Assembly: GCA_036654415.1 (NCBI GenBank)
Contig: JAVVSB010000064.1
Location: 1 to 5,612, forward strand
DNA: 5,612 nt
Direction of reading: 5' to 3'
Source of the DNA: Mucinivorans sp036654415
GTDB taxonomy: Bacteria; Bacteroidota; Bacteroidia; Bacteroidales; Rikenellaceae
The translations under genes were made by a program, and so were the position numbers. This document shows, piece by piece, positions 1 to 5,544 of the stretch. Below the pieces are notes generated by a model, which saw only the letters and a list, made by a program, of their open reading frames with translations, had not been told where the DNA came from and made no database searches. Numbering within the stretch: position 1 is the stretch's first letter; every line of letters starts with the position of its first letter.

Positions 1-32
1 GTAGTACAATTCTCCTCAATTAAGCTATTCGG

Positions 33-162
33 CTGTCCGGTAAAACGTCTTTTTTGTTAATCGTCGTTATTTTGGTTGATTAATAGCTGTCAGTAAAGTC
101 AAATGATAATGAAGAAAGGTGATTAGCCCTATCTTAGTTGCGAGAAAAGTTTTACCGGACAG
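33..162. mobile_element. Short element with 14-bp terminal inverted repeats (MITE-like or IS remnant)
   Basis: CTGTCCGGTAAAAC at 33-46 is repeated as its exact reverse complement, GTTTTACCGGACAG, at 149-162, bounding 130 bp. The match stops at both outer edges and decays just inside, as expected of transposon ends. The element is too short for a transposase. Its right edge lies exactly where the minus-strand GNAT reading frame stops making sense, so it, or a longer parent later deleted internally, probably inserted into that gene. No clear target-site duplication is visible: the left flank is ...CTATTCGG and the right flank is TAATAATT. That favours a remnant or rearranged copy over a fresh insertion. 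I cannot assign an IS family from the ends alone. The inverted repeat is seen directly; mobility is inferred. Confidence 0.6.
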
Positions 163-378
163 TAATAATTCATTATCTACGAAATCCCCCTTATAACGGA
201 GGACTGATCCTATCATCTGATAGCCCACACAACCTATTAAACGATCGCCGTGAAAGGTTCCGATATATTTTGTGCTGGAATCCTTTTTTAAGGCAACGTG
301 TTCCTTCGTCATACCTCTTAATTCGTTATAAACATCCTCAAAGGAGATTAGTTCAATTGTTACATTTTTCAAAATCAT
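163..378 (-). pseudogene. GNAT-family N-acetyltransferase, 5' fragment truncated by the inverted-repeat element
   Basis: The fragment starts at ATG 378-376 and gives about 70 residues of plausible protein. The stretch HGDRLIGCVGYQMIGSVLRY, followed by KGDFVD, resembles the central beta strands of GCN5-related acetyltransferases just before the acetyl-CoA-binding loop. The expected R/Q-x-x-G-x-G/A loop and the whole C-terminal half are missing. From about position 168 the frame runs into the inverted-repeat element and reads LLLSGKTF and further unrelated residues to a stop at 67-69. An intact protein would be roughly 140-160 residues. Without the acetyl-CoA loop it cannot be an active acetyltransferase, and its substrate cannot be told. 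The minus-strand sequence of 32-1 does not resume a GNAT-like frame, so more than a clean insertion has happened. The family call rests on motif resemblance only. Confidence 0.55.
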
Positions 379-401
379 AGTATTTTTGCCTTAATTCAAC
401 G

Positions 402-432
402 CAAACCACGTAGTGCACAATAATTTTGGCAA
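402..432 (-). promoter_or_regulatory. Possible Bacteroidota-type promoter for the GNAT fragment
   Basis: Read on the minus strand, TTG (432-430) is followed by a 20-base spacer and GTGGTTTG (409-402). The consensus -7 box is TAnnTTTG, so the TTTG half and the spacing fit but the TA is replaced by GT. It would start transcription about 15-20 bases upstream of the ATG at 378. Weak and tentative. Confidence 0.25.
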
Positions 433-536
433 TGTTTTTCCAAATAGAGGAGAAAATTATAATTTTTTCGCCTGACACAGTTTAGGCTACGATATCTGTA
501 TATATAATATATTTTTCAAAGTAAAACGTAAATTTA

Positions 537-632
537 TTGTAAACAGAAGTTATTCATTTCAAAAGTTATCCTCTCACATCCTTAGATTATATCAACCAGC
601 CAAATGTATCTATTGAAAAGGTCTAATGTCAT
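537..632 (-). pseudogene. N-terminal remnant of a WYL-domain transcriptional regulator
   Basis: From ATG 632-630 the minus strand reads MTLDLFNRYIWLVDII, then an in-frame TAA (584-582), then GCERITFEMNNFCLQ and a second TAA (536-534). This matches the characteristic N-terminus of Bacteroidota WYL regulators (roughly DLFNRYIWLVDTI, then YRAGRITFEEIN), the opening of their DNA-binding part. The first stop falls where a Tyr codon is expected, and one Glu of ITFEE is lost, so the copy has decayed by point mutation and a small deletion. Nothing downstream (533 to about 380) resembles the rest of the family, including the WYL domain, so only about 32 of the roughly 300 expected codons survive. The match is from remembered family sequence. 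It is short but specific; function is certainly lost. Confidence 0.6.
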
Positions 633-639
633 ACTACTG

Positions 640-991
640 AATTAGCCACCCAATGTAAAAATCTACGCCCGCCCTATTTTTACATAATGCCGCCACAATC
701 ATCTATCCGCCCCAAGCGACTAAAGCACAGGTATTGGCGAAGGTCATCCTTTTGACAAAGATTCCAAACTCCAGATTGACAAAAAATAACGTGGGGCAAT
801 GCTCATCCCGATACTAAAAGTGTATCCTAGAGAAATGCCCCTACGCCAATGAGTCCCCATAGCCCATCGTGGCAGAATACATCCACAGGAACACGTCAGC
901 AGTGGCAATTAGCATAACAATAGGAAAAAAGTAAGACAGCCCATAATTTTGTTTTATTTTTGCCTACTCTATATGTTTTCAGCATCTCCAT
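640..991 (-). pseudogene. Degraded multi-pass membrane protein gene (family not recognised)
   Basis: The minus strand gives hydrophobic, protein-like stretches that hop between frames. MEMLKTYRVGKNKTKLW opens one frame at 991, closed by TGA 898-896. A second frame has FFPIVMLIATADVFLWMYSA (stop 843-841). The first frame returns with GLWGLIGVGAFL, the third gives LGYTFSIGMSIAPRYF, and the second resumes with FGIFVKRMTFANTCALVAWG, an in-frame TAG, and MIVAALCKNRAGVDFYIGWLI. Joined in order these read as one protein with several membrane helices and charged loops, broken by at least four frameshifts and two stops. A good promoter sits about 65 bases upstream (1088-1058). A transporter is possible, but I do not recognise the family. 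That several frames each give plausible segments in sequence argues for decay of one gene rather than chance. Confidence 0.4.
653..685. repeat. Perfect 10-bp inverted repeat with a GC-rich loop
   Basis: ATGTAAAAAT (653-662) and ATTTTTACAT (676-685) are exact reverse complements around the 13-base spacer CTACGCCCGCCCT. It lies within the end of the membrane-protein pseudogene, about 20 bases upstream of the WYL-remnant start on the minus strand. No T-tract follows on either strand, so it is not a normal intrinsic terminator. It could be an operator or a chance hairpin. Confidence 0.4.
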
Positions 992-1057
992 TTTATAACA
1001 AATAATTTATTTCACCAATTAAAACATCTATTTACAACTCCTTTTATTCTCTTGCTT

Positions 1058-1088
1058 CAAAGTTAGAAACAAAAATCTAATTGTCCAA
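1058..1088 (-). promoter_or_regulatory. Bacteroidota-type promoter facing the membrane-protein pseudogene
   Basis: On the minus strand, TTG (1088-1086) is followed by exactly 20 bases and TAACTTTG (1065-1058), a full match to the TAnnTTTG -7 box of Bacteroidota primary sigma factor promoters. Transcription would start near 1051 and give a leader of about 60 bases before ATG 991. The leader contains AAAGGAG (1045-1039), followed by a dead-end ATG-TTT-TAA. The promoter looks intact although the gene behind it is broken. Confidence 0.6.
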
Positions 1089-1132
1089 CAAACATACAAT
1101 CTAACATCTAATGATAGAACAAAATAACAAAA

Positions 1133-1159
1133 AGGATATGTAATAACGTTTCATATCCT
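1133..1159 (-). terminator. Terminator-like hairpin on the minus strand
   Basis: AGGATATG (1133-1140) pairs with CATATCCT (1152-1159) around an 11-base loop. On the minus strand the stem is followed at once by TTTTTGTTATTTTG, a T-rich tail typical of intrinsic terminators. On the plus strand the hairpin is followed by CTGAATC, so only the minus-strand direction fits. Its upstream gene is no longer recognisable. It could also act as a second stop behind the tRNA-Leu terminator. Confidence 0.45.
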
Positions 1160-1412
1160 CTGAATCATTTCCAGGAAATTTATTTATGTATATTTGAATA
1201 TGGCACTACTACTTCGTAATTGTGTATCATATTAACAAATAATGATATAAGTAAAACTAAAGAACCAATTTGCTAAAGTTACAAAGTTGAAGGATATTTA
1301 ATTTCTATCTTTCGTAATCAACATGGGAATAGACCATTCGCGAACCTAAACAAATAAATTTAAATGAGGATAAAGATAAAACTCGAGCCAATTGCGGCTG
1401 AAAGACAATAGC

Positions 1413-1447
1413 AAAAAAGGCTCTCCTTAAATAAGGAGAGCCTTTTT
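1413..1447 (-). terminator. Strong intrinsic terminator of the tRNA-Leu gene
   Basis: GGCTCTCCTT (1419-1428) and AAGGAGAGCC (1433-1442) form a perfect 10-bp stem with the tetraloop AAAT. The stem is flanked by six A (1413-1418) and five T (1443-1447), so it can work in both directions. On the minus strand it starts 11 bases after the last base of the tRNA and ends in TTTTTT, so it is the transcript end of the tRNA gene. In the plus direction it would shield tig from anything upstream. Confidence 0.88.
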
Positions 1448-1458
1448 AATCAATGTTG

Positions 1459-1540
1459 TGCGGATGAAGGGACTCGAACCCCCACGCCTTGCAGCACCAG
1501 ATCCTAAGTCTGGCGTGGCTACCAATTACACCACATCCGC
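1459..1540 (-). tRNA. tRNA-Leu, anticodon UAG
   Basis: The minus strand folds into a complete class II tRNA of 82 nt. The acceptor stem is GCGGATG with CATCCGC and the discriminator base is A, as expected for leucine. The D arm is GTG/CAC around a loop containing TTGGTAG. The anticodon stem is CCAGA/TCTGG with the loop CTTAGGA, giving anticodon TAG, which reads CUA and through wobble other CUN codons. A 13-base variable arm follows, then a T arm GGGGG-TTCGAGT-CCCTT with two G-U pairs. The 3' CCA is not encoded (the next bases are CAA) and must be added after transcription. It is a single-gene unit with its own promoter (1598-1567) and terminator (1447-1413). Confidence 0.96.
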
Positions 1541-1566
1541 ATTGCCGTTCTAAATCATTGAGAGCA

Positions 1567-1598
1567 CAAAGATAAAGCCTTTTTTCGTAATTTCCAAA
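1567..1598 (-). promoter_or_regulatory. Promoter of the tRNA-Leu gene
   Basis: On the minus strand TTTG (1598-1595), a 20-base spacer and TATCTTTG (1574-1567) match the Bacteroidota -33/-7 consensus perfectly. Transcription would start near 1560, about 20 bases before the mature tRNA 5' end at 1540. Its -33 box lies inside the spacer of the oppositely directed tig promoter. Confidence 0.8.
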
Positions 1599-1614
1599 TT
1601 TTTTATTATCTTTG
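1583..1614 (+). promoter_or_regulatory. Promoter of tig
   Basis: TATCTTTG (1607-1614) is a full match to the TAnnTTTG -7 box. The -33 region is only approximate: TTTC (1583-1586) at a 20-base spacing. The start would lie near 1620, leaving a leader of about 24 bases to ATG 1644. The leader is A-rich (AATTAAAAAAACAG) without a Shine-Dalgarno site, which is normal for this phylum. Confidence 0.65.
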
Positions 1615-1643
1615 TGGCTTGAAATTAAAAAAACAGTTTAAAT

Positions 1644-2969
1644 ATGAACGTAACTCGCGAGAATTTAGAGGATCAAACCACCCTACTAAAAATCACCCTA
1701 ACCGAAGCTGACTACAAAGAAACGGTAGACAAAGCCCTTAAAAACATTAAGAAAAAGGCCAACGTACCTGGCTTCCGTCCTGGAATGGTCCCAATGGGAC
1801 TGATTCAGAAGATGTATGGCAAGAGCACTTTAGCTGAACAGACCTACCATATGGCCACTGATGCGGCTTTCGATAAAATAAAAGAGGATAACATCGACCC
1901 TCTAGGCGATTTAATGCCAGCACAGGTGCAAGAACCACTGGATTTCGAGAACAACAAAGAGTTTGAATTTATTTTTGAAATTGGGATAGCTCCCGAGGTT
2001 AAAATTGACTTAAGCGACAAGGATGTTGTGGAAAAAACAGTTGTTGTGCCTGATGCCGAAATGGTAGAGGGTTACAAAAACAACTTTTTGCACCGCTTCG
2101 GCAAGCTAGTCGAAGTAGAGCAAGCCACCTCTGAAGAGGCCCTCACTGTGAACCTTGACAACCAGGAGATGCAGATAGAAGATGCCTACGTTGGTCTTAT
2201 ATCAATGAGTGAGCAGGAACGTGCTCCATTTATTGGTAAAAAAGTTGGTGATAAGATGAGCGTCAACATCAACGAACTCTACAAAGATGCAAAACAAAGA
2301 GCTGCTATTCTATCGCTTAAAGAGTCGGAATTAGAGGGTGTTAATCCTCAATTTGAACTTGAGATAACAAAAATTCGTGCCTTCCAGAACCCAGAGCTCA
2401 ATGAGGAGTTTTTTGCCACAGCGTTCCCCGATGGAGAAGTTAAGGACCAGCAGGCCTTCAACGCAAAAATCGAAGTTCAGGTAGCTCAAGAGATTGCCTC
2501 ACAAACAGCTTTTAAGTTCGATGACGACATTCGCGACTACGTGGTAAAAAAATGTGCACTACCACTGCCAGAGGAGTTCTTGAAACGTTGGCTGTTCCAA
2601 GCCAATGAGGGTAAATTCTCGGCCGAGGATATTGAAAAAGAGTTTCCTCAATTCAGCACCATGATGCAGTGGGATTTAATTAAACGCGCTGTGGCCAAGG
2701 AAAACAACATTGAAGTAACCAAAGAAGACGCTATGGCTGAGGCTAAAGAGATGGCTAATGCTCAGTTCCGCTACTATGGTATGGCCAGCGCAGCAGACGA
2801 CATGTTGGAAAACTACGCCAACCAAATTCTAAGTAACAAAGAGGAATCGAATAAAATCTACGATAAAGTGGGCCAGAAAAAAGTTACTGCCGCCTTGGCC
2901 GCCAAGATGGGAGTAAAAGAAAAGAAAATGAGTGTGGCCGAATTCTCGCAAATGATGCAGAAAAAATAG
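1644..2969 (+). CDS. tig: Trigger factor, ribosome-associated chaperone
   Basis: Trigger factor docks at the ribosomal exit tunnel and shields nascent cytoplasmic chains. The 441-residue length is close to the usual 430-450. Residues 1 to about 130 form the ribosome-binding domain; the signature loop is clear at 43-50 (GFRPGMVP, compare GFRKGKVP in E. coli), followed by MGLIQKMYGKS. Residues about 150-247 occupy the FKBP-like prolyl isomerase position (ending in FELEITKIRAFQNPELNEEF) but lack the recognisable FKBP active-site pattern, so isomerase activity is doubtful, as I recall for other Bacteroidota homologues. Residues about 250-441 are the helical, charged C-terminal chaperone arms, ending in a basic QMMQKK tail. 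The start at 1644 is chosen because it begins the conserved N-terminus (MNVTRENLEDQTTLLKI) and follows a promoter with a short A-rich leader. clpP and clpX, its common neighbours, do not follow. Confidence 0.96.
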   Translation: MNVTRENLEDQTTLLKITLTEADYKETVDKALKNIKKKANVPGFRPGMVPMGLIQKMYGKSTLAEQTYHMATDAAFDKIKEDNIDPLGDLMPAQVQEPLDFENNKEFEFIFEIGIAPEVKIDLSDKDVVEKTVVVPDAEMVEGYKNNFLHRFGKLVEVEQATSEEALTVNLDNQEMQIEDAYVGLISMSEQERAPFIGKKVGDKMSVNINELYKDAKQRAAILSLKESELEGVNPQFELEITKIRAFQNPELNEEFFATAFPDGEVKDQQAFNAKIEVQVAQEIASQTAFKFDDDIRDYVVKKCALPLPEEFLKRWLFQANEGKFSAEDIEKEFPQFSTMMQWDLIKRAVAKENNIEVTKEDAMAEAKEMANAQFRYYGMASAADDMLENYANQILSNKEESNKIYDKVGQKKVTAALAAKMGVKEKKMSVAEFSQMMQKK

Positions 2970-2991
2970 CAATACACTTTTTAGTAAATTT

Positions 2992-3049
2992 TTTCGAGGC
3001 TGTTTTTTGGTACTTTTTATACAAGAGTAGTCAAAAGACAGCCTCGAAA
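2992..3049. repeat. 12-bp inverted repeat between tig and the GH89 gene
   Basis: TTTCGAGGCTGT (2992-3003) pairs perfectly with ACAGCCTCGAAA (3038-3049) around a 34-base loop. The loop contains TTTTTT next to the left arm and AAAA near the right arm, so the stem can extend past a bulged G. No T-tract follows on either strand, so it is not a textbook intrinsic terminator, although its place 22 bases after the tig stop suits a transcript end. Its right arm ends 17 bases before the GH89 ATG, so if transcribed it could also shape that gene's leader. I found no full-consensus promoter in this spacer: TACTTTTT (3011-3018) in the loop is a 7-of-8 match to the -7 box but lacks a good -33 partner. Confidence 0.6.
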
Positions 3050-3066
3050 GCTATAATATCAATAAT

Positions 3067-5544
3067 ATGAAAACTATTACCACAACACTCCTGCTCATTC
3101 TCACCTTGGCCAGCACAGCCCAAACAAAACAAGCAAAAGAGGTAATTACCCGTTTTGCCAAGGGGGCAAAAGTGGAGCTATACATGATAGATAAACAAAA
3201 TGGGTGCGACGTTTTCGAAACTTCAAGCGATGGAAACAAAATCACTATTAAGGGCAGCAGCGGAACGGCACTGTGTCGCGGTTTCTATGACTTTGTAAAG
3301 AACAACGGCTATGGCATCAATAGCTCATCGGGAAACCGCTGTATGGTGCCCAATAAACTACCCAATATAGGGCTAAGGCGAGTGGTAGCTCCCGTGGAAC
3401 ACCATTTCTATTTAAACGTGGTGACATACGGCTACTCTACCCCATATTGGGATTGGGAACGTTGGAGTCAAGAAATTGACTACATGGCCCTGCACGGGAT
3501 AGATATGCCACTGGCTCTGGTGGCTAACGAAGCCATCTCGGCCCGTGTATGGAAAAAATTAGGGCTTACCGATGAGCAGATTGCCAACTATTTTGTTGGA
3601 CCCGCACACTTCCCATGGATGCGTATGGGCAACATAAGTGGCATTGACGGTCCACTGCCCGACAGTTGGCACAAAGGACAGGTAGAACTTCAACATAAGA
3701 TACTTAGCAAAATGCGTGGCTTGGGCATGAAACCAATCTGCCCTGCTTTTGCTGGATTTGTACCAAAAGAGATGGCTCAACTATTTCCCGAAGCCAAGAT
3801 TGTGGAGACCTCATGGTCGGGTGGGTCTTTTAAAAACTGGATGGTGATGCCAGAGAATGAACTTTTTAGTCGTATTGGCACTATGTTTATCAAGGAGTGG
3901 GAAAAGGAGTTCGGAACAAACACATATTATTTGGCCGACAGCTTCAACGAAATGGAGATTCCCTTTCCGCCTATCGGTAGCCCCGAACGATACACTATGC
4001 TCAATAATTATGGTCAAATACTCTACAACTCTATTCGAGAGGCCAATAAAGATGCTGTATGGGTGATGCAGGGGTGGATGTTTGGTTATCAACGACACAT
4101 TTGGGAACCACGCTCACTGGAGGCTCTATGTGCAAAAGTGCCCGACGACAAAATGTTACTGCTGGATGAAGCGGTGGACTATAACAAACATTTTTGGCAC
4201 AATGGCCCCAATTGGGATTTTCACTATGGATTCTACGGAAAACCATGGATATATGGTTCTATCCCAAATATGGGAGGTAAAAATGGGATGACAGGCATTT
4301 TGGATTTCTACGCCAATGGCCACCTTGAAGCTCTCCTTTCTGCCAATCGTGGACGATTGGTGGGTATAGGAATGGCACCAGAGGGTATCGAAAACAACGA
4401 GGTGATATACGAACTGATAACCGATGCTGCATGGAGCAGCGACTCAATAGATGTACCACACTGGCTGCATAATTACTCGCTCAACAGGTATGGGGCCTGT
4501 CCGCAGGCGATAGACTCAGCTTGGAAATATCTACTAAAGTCGGTCTACGGGACCTTCACTGACCACCCTCGCTACAATTGGCAAGTGCGCCCAGGCAATA
4601 TGCGACAAGGGAGTATAAACTCTTCGACAAATTTCTTTAAAGCCATAGAATTTTTCGCATCAGCTGCCAATGAAAAATCATTAAGCTATCTTTACAACGT
4701 TGATTTAATAGAGTTTACAGCAGCCTATATTGGAGGAAAGATGGAACTAAAAACTATGGCCATAGAAAACGACTTTCTGTTGGGTAATCTGGAGGAAGCT
4801 GCAAAGTCAGAGGCCGAATTTATTGATTTATCTCTACAAATAGACCGTTTACTTGAGTCGCACCCAACACAGAGAATGGAGCGATGGATTGATTTTGCAC
4901 GTGCCAACGGTATCTCGCACACAGAGAAAGATTATTACGAAAAAAACGCACGCCGCATAGTAACCGTGTGGGGTCCACCAGTGGACGACTACTCGGCAAG
5001 GATATGGTCGGGGTTGATTCGCGATTATTACCTACCGCGTTGGAAAAAATATTTCCAGAGCCGACACAGTGGTCAACCTTTTGACACCAAGGCTCTGAGT
5101 AAATGGGAACTAAACTGGGTGGAACAACAGCATGGTCTTTCGCCATGCACCCCATACTCTGATGTACGTCAAGCAGCCACAAAGATGATAGCCCAAGCCC
5201 AGACAATCACCGCCCCAACAACCATGGAAGTCATAGGGTCGTGGAGTGGCGGAGAATCAGAGCTTCGCCTTACACTATCATTGGATAAAGTTAGAAAAAT
5301 GAAGGGGGTGCGATTTATCTTTGTTGGTGGTGCAGGAGAGATGAACCCCAAAGAGGTGACCTTGGAGATGGACGGAGTTGTGACCTCTAGTAGCCAAGTA
5401 AGCCAAAGCAGAACTGTATCGGAGAAAAATAGAGTTGTGGAGTGTCCAATTGAACTGCCAGAGAAGGCTACTGGTAACAACTCCTGCATCTTGGTGGTCA
5501 AAATGCAAGGCGAACAAAACAGAGGCAACATAGTTCTGTTTTAA
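3067..5544 (+). CDS. Exported alpha-N-acetylglucosaminidase, GH89 (NAGLU type)
   Basis: This glycosidase family removes terminal alpha-linked N-acetylglucosamine; human NAGLU acts on heparan sulfate and bacterial relatives on host glycans such as mucin GlcNAc-alpha-1,4-Gal. Residues 1-19 are a signal peptide (MKTITTTLLLILTLASTA, probable cleavage before Q19), with no lipobox Cys, so it is likely periplasmic or secreted. A small alpha/beta domain (about 22-105) precedes the catalytic barrel (about 110-450), which has YWDWERWSQEIDYMALHGID (127-146), GPAHFPWMRMGN (178-189), PAFAGFVP (226-233), DSFNEM (291-296) and GIGMAPEG (433-440). By alignment with human NAGLU (E316, E446), E295 is the acid/base and E439 the nucleophile. 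A helical domain (about 455-700) includes VWGP (634-637) and DYYLPRW. About 100 further beta-rich residues (about 717-825) exceed the roughly 720-740 usual length. The substrate cannot be fixed from sequence. The leader is A/T-rich without a Shine-Dalgarno site. Confidence 0.95.
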   Translation: MKTITTTLLLILTLASTAQTKQAKEVITRFAKGAKVELYMIDKQNGCDVFETSSDGNKITIKGSSGTALCRGFYDFVKNNGYGINSSSGNRCMVPNKLPNIGLRRVVAPVEHHFYLNVVTYGYSTPYWDWERWSQEIDYMALHGIDMPLALVANEAISARVWKKLGLTDEQIANYFVGPAHFPWMRMGNISGIDGPLPDSWHKGQVELQHKILSKMRGLGMKPICPAFAGFVPKEMAQLFPEAKIVETSWSGGSFKNWMVMPENELFSRIGTMFIKEWEKEFGTNTYYLADSFNEMEIPFPPIGSPERYTMLNNYGQILYNSIREANKDAVWVMQGWMFGYQRHIWEPRSLEALCAKVPDDKMLLLDEAVDYNKHFWHNGPNWDFHYGFYGKPWIYGSIPNMGGKNGMTGILDFYANGHLEALLSANRGRLVGIGMAPEGIENNEVIYELITDAAWSSDSIDVPHWLHNYSLNRYGACPQAIDSAWKYLLKSVYGTFTDHPRYNWQVRPGNMRQGSINSSTNFFKAIEFFASAANEKSLSYLYNVDLIEFTAAYIGGKMELKTMAIENDFLLGNLEEAAKSEAEFIDLSLQIDRLLESHPTQRMERWIDFARANGISHTEKDYYEKNARRIVTVWGPPVDDYSARIWSGLIRDYYLPRWKKYFQSRHSGQPFDTKALSKWELNWVEQQHGLSPCTPYSDVRQAATKMIAQAQTITAPTTMEVIGSWSGGESELRLTLSLDKVRKMKGVRFIFVGGAGEMNPKEVTLEMDGVVTSSSQVSQSRTVSEKNRVVECPIELPEKATGNNSCILVVKMQGEQNRGNIVLF

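Larger units (their letters stand above)
992..1412. other. Non-coding stretch between the decayed genes and the tRNA terminator
   Basis: No convincing gene is visible on either strand. The sequence is A/T-rich and every frame is broken by frequent stops. It holds a minus-strand promoter (1058-1088), a minus-strand terminator-like hairpin (1133-1159), and a 16-codon minus-strand frame (1230-1180, MIHNYEVVVPYSNIHK) that lies just upstream of that hairpin but has no strong promoter or initiation site. The stretch probably contains further decayed sequence. Confidence 0.5.

Noticed and set aside
67..162. Minus-strand continuation of the GNAT frame through the element to a stop at 67-69
   Set aside because: The residues after about 168 (LLLSGKTF onward) are unlike any GNAT and are translated from the inverted-repeat element, so they are read-through and not native protein.
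138..380. Plus-strand 80-codon frame opposite the GNAT fragment
   Set aside because: It lies antisense to the better supported GNAT frame, crosses the element boundary, and its composition is not protein-like.
453..466. 14-bp palindrome AAAATTATAATTTT
   Set aside because: Only A and T in a very A/T-rich stretch; a chance palindrome is likely and no promoter or gene start depends on it.
1274..1289. CAACTTTG and TAACTTTA on the minus strand as promoter -7 boxes
   Set aside because: Each is one base off consensus and neither has a TTTG/TTG at the required 19-21 base spacing.
3052..3057. TATAAT just upstream of the GH89 start codon
   Set aside because: It lies only 9 bases before the ATG, and Bacteroidota use TAnnTTTG-type boxes, so it is an unlikely promoter.
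4820..5206. Long minus-strand frames inside the GH89 gene
   Set aside because: They overlap a gene with a continuous, motif-rich protein on the plus strand, and their own translations show no recognisable features.
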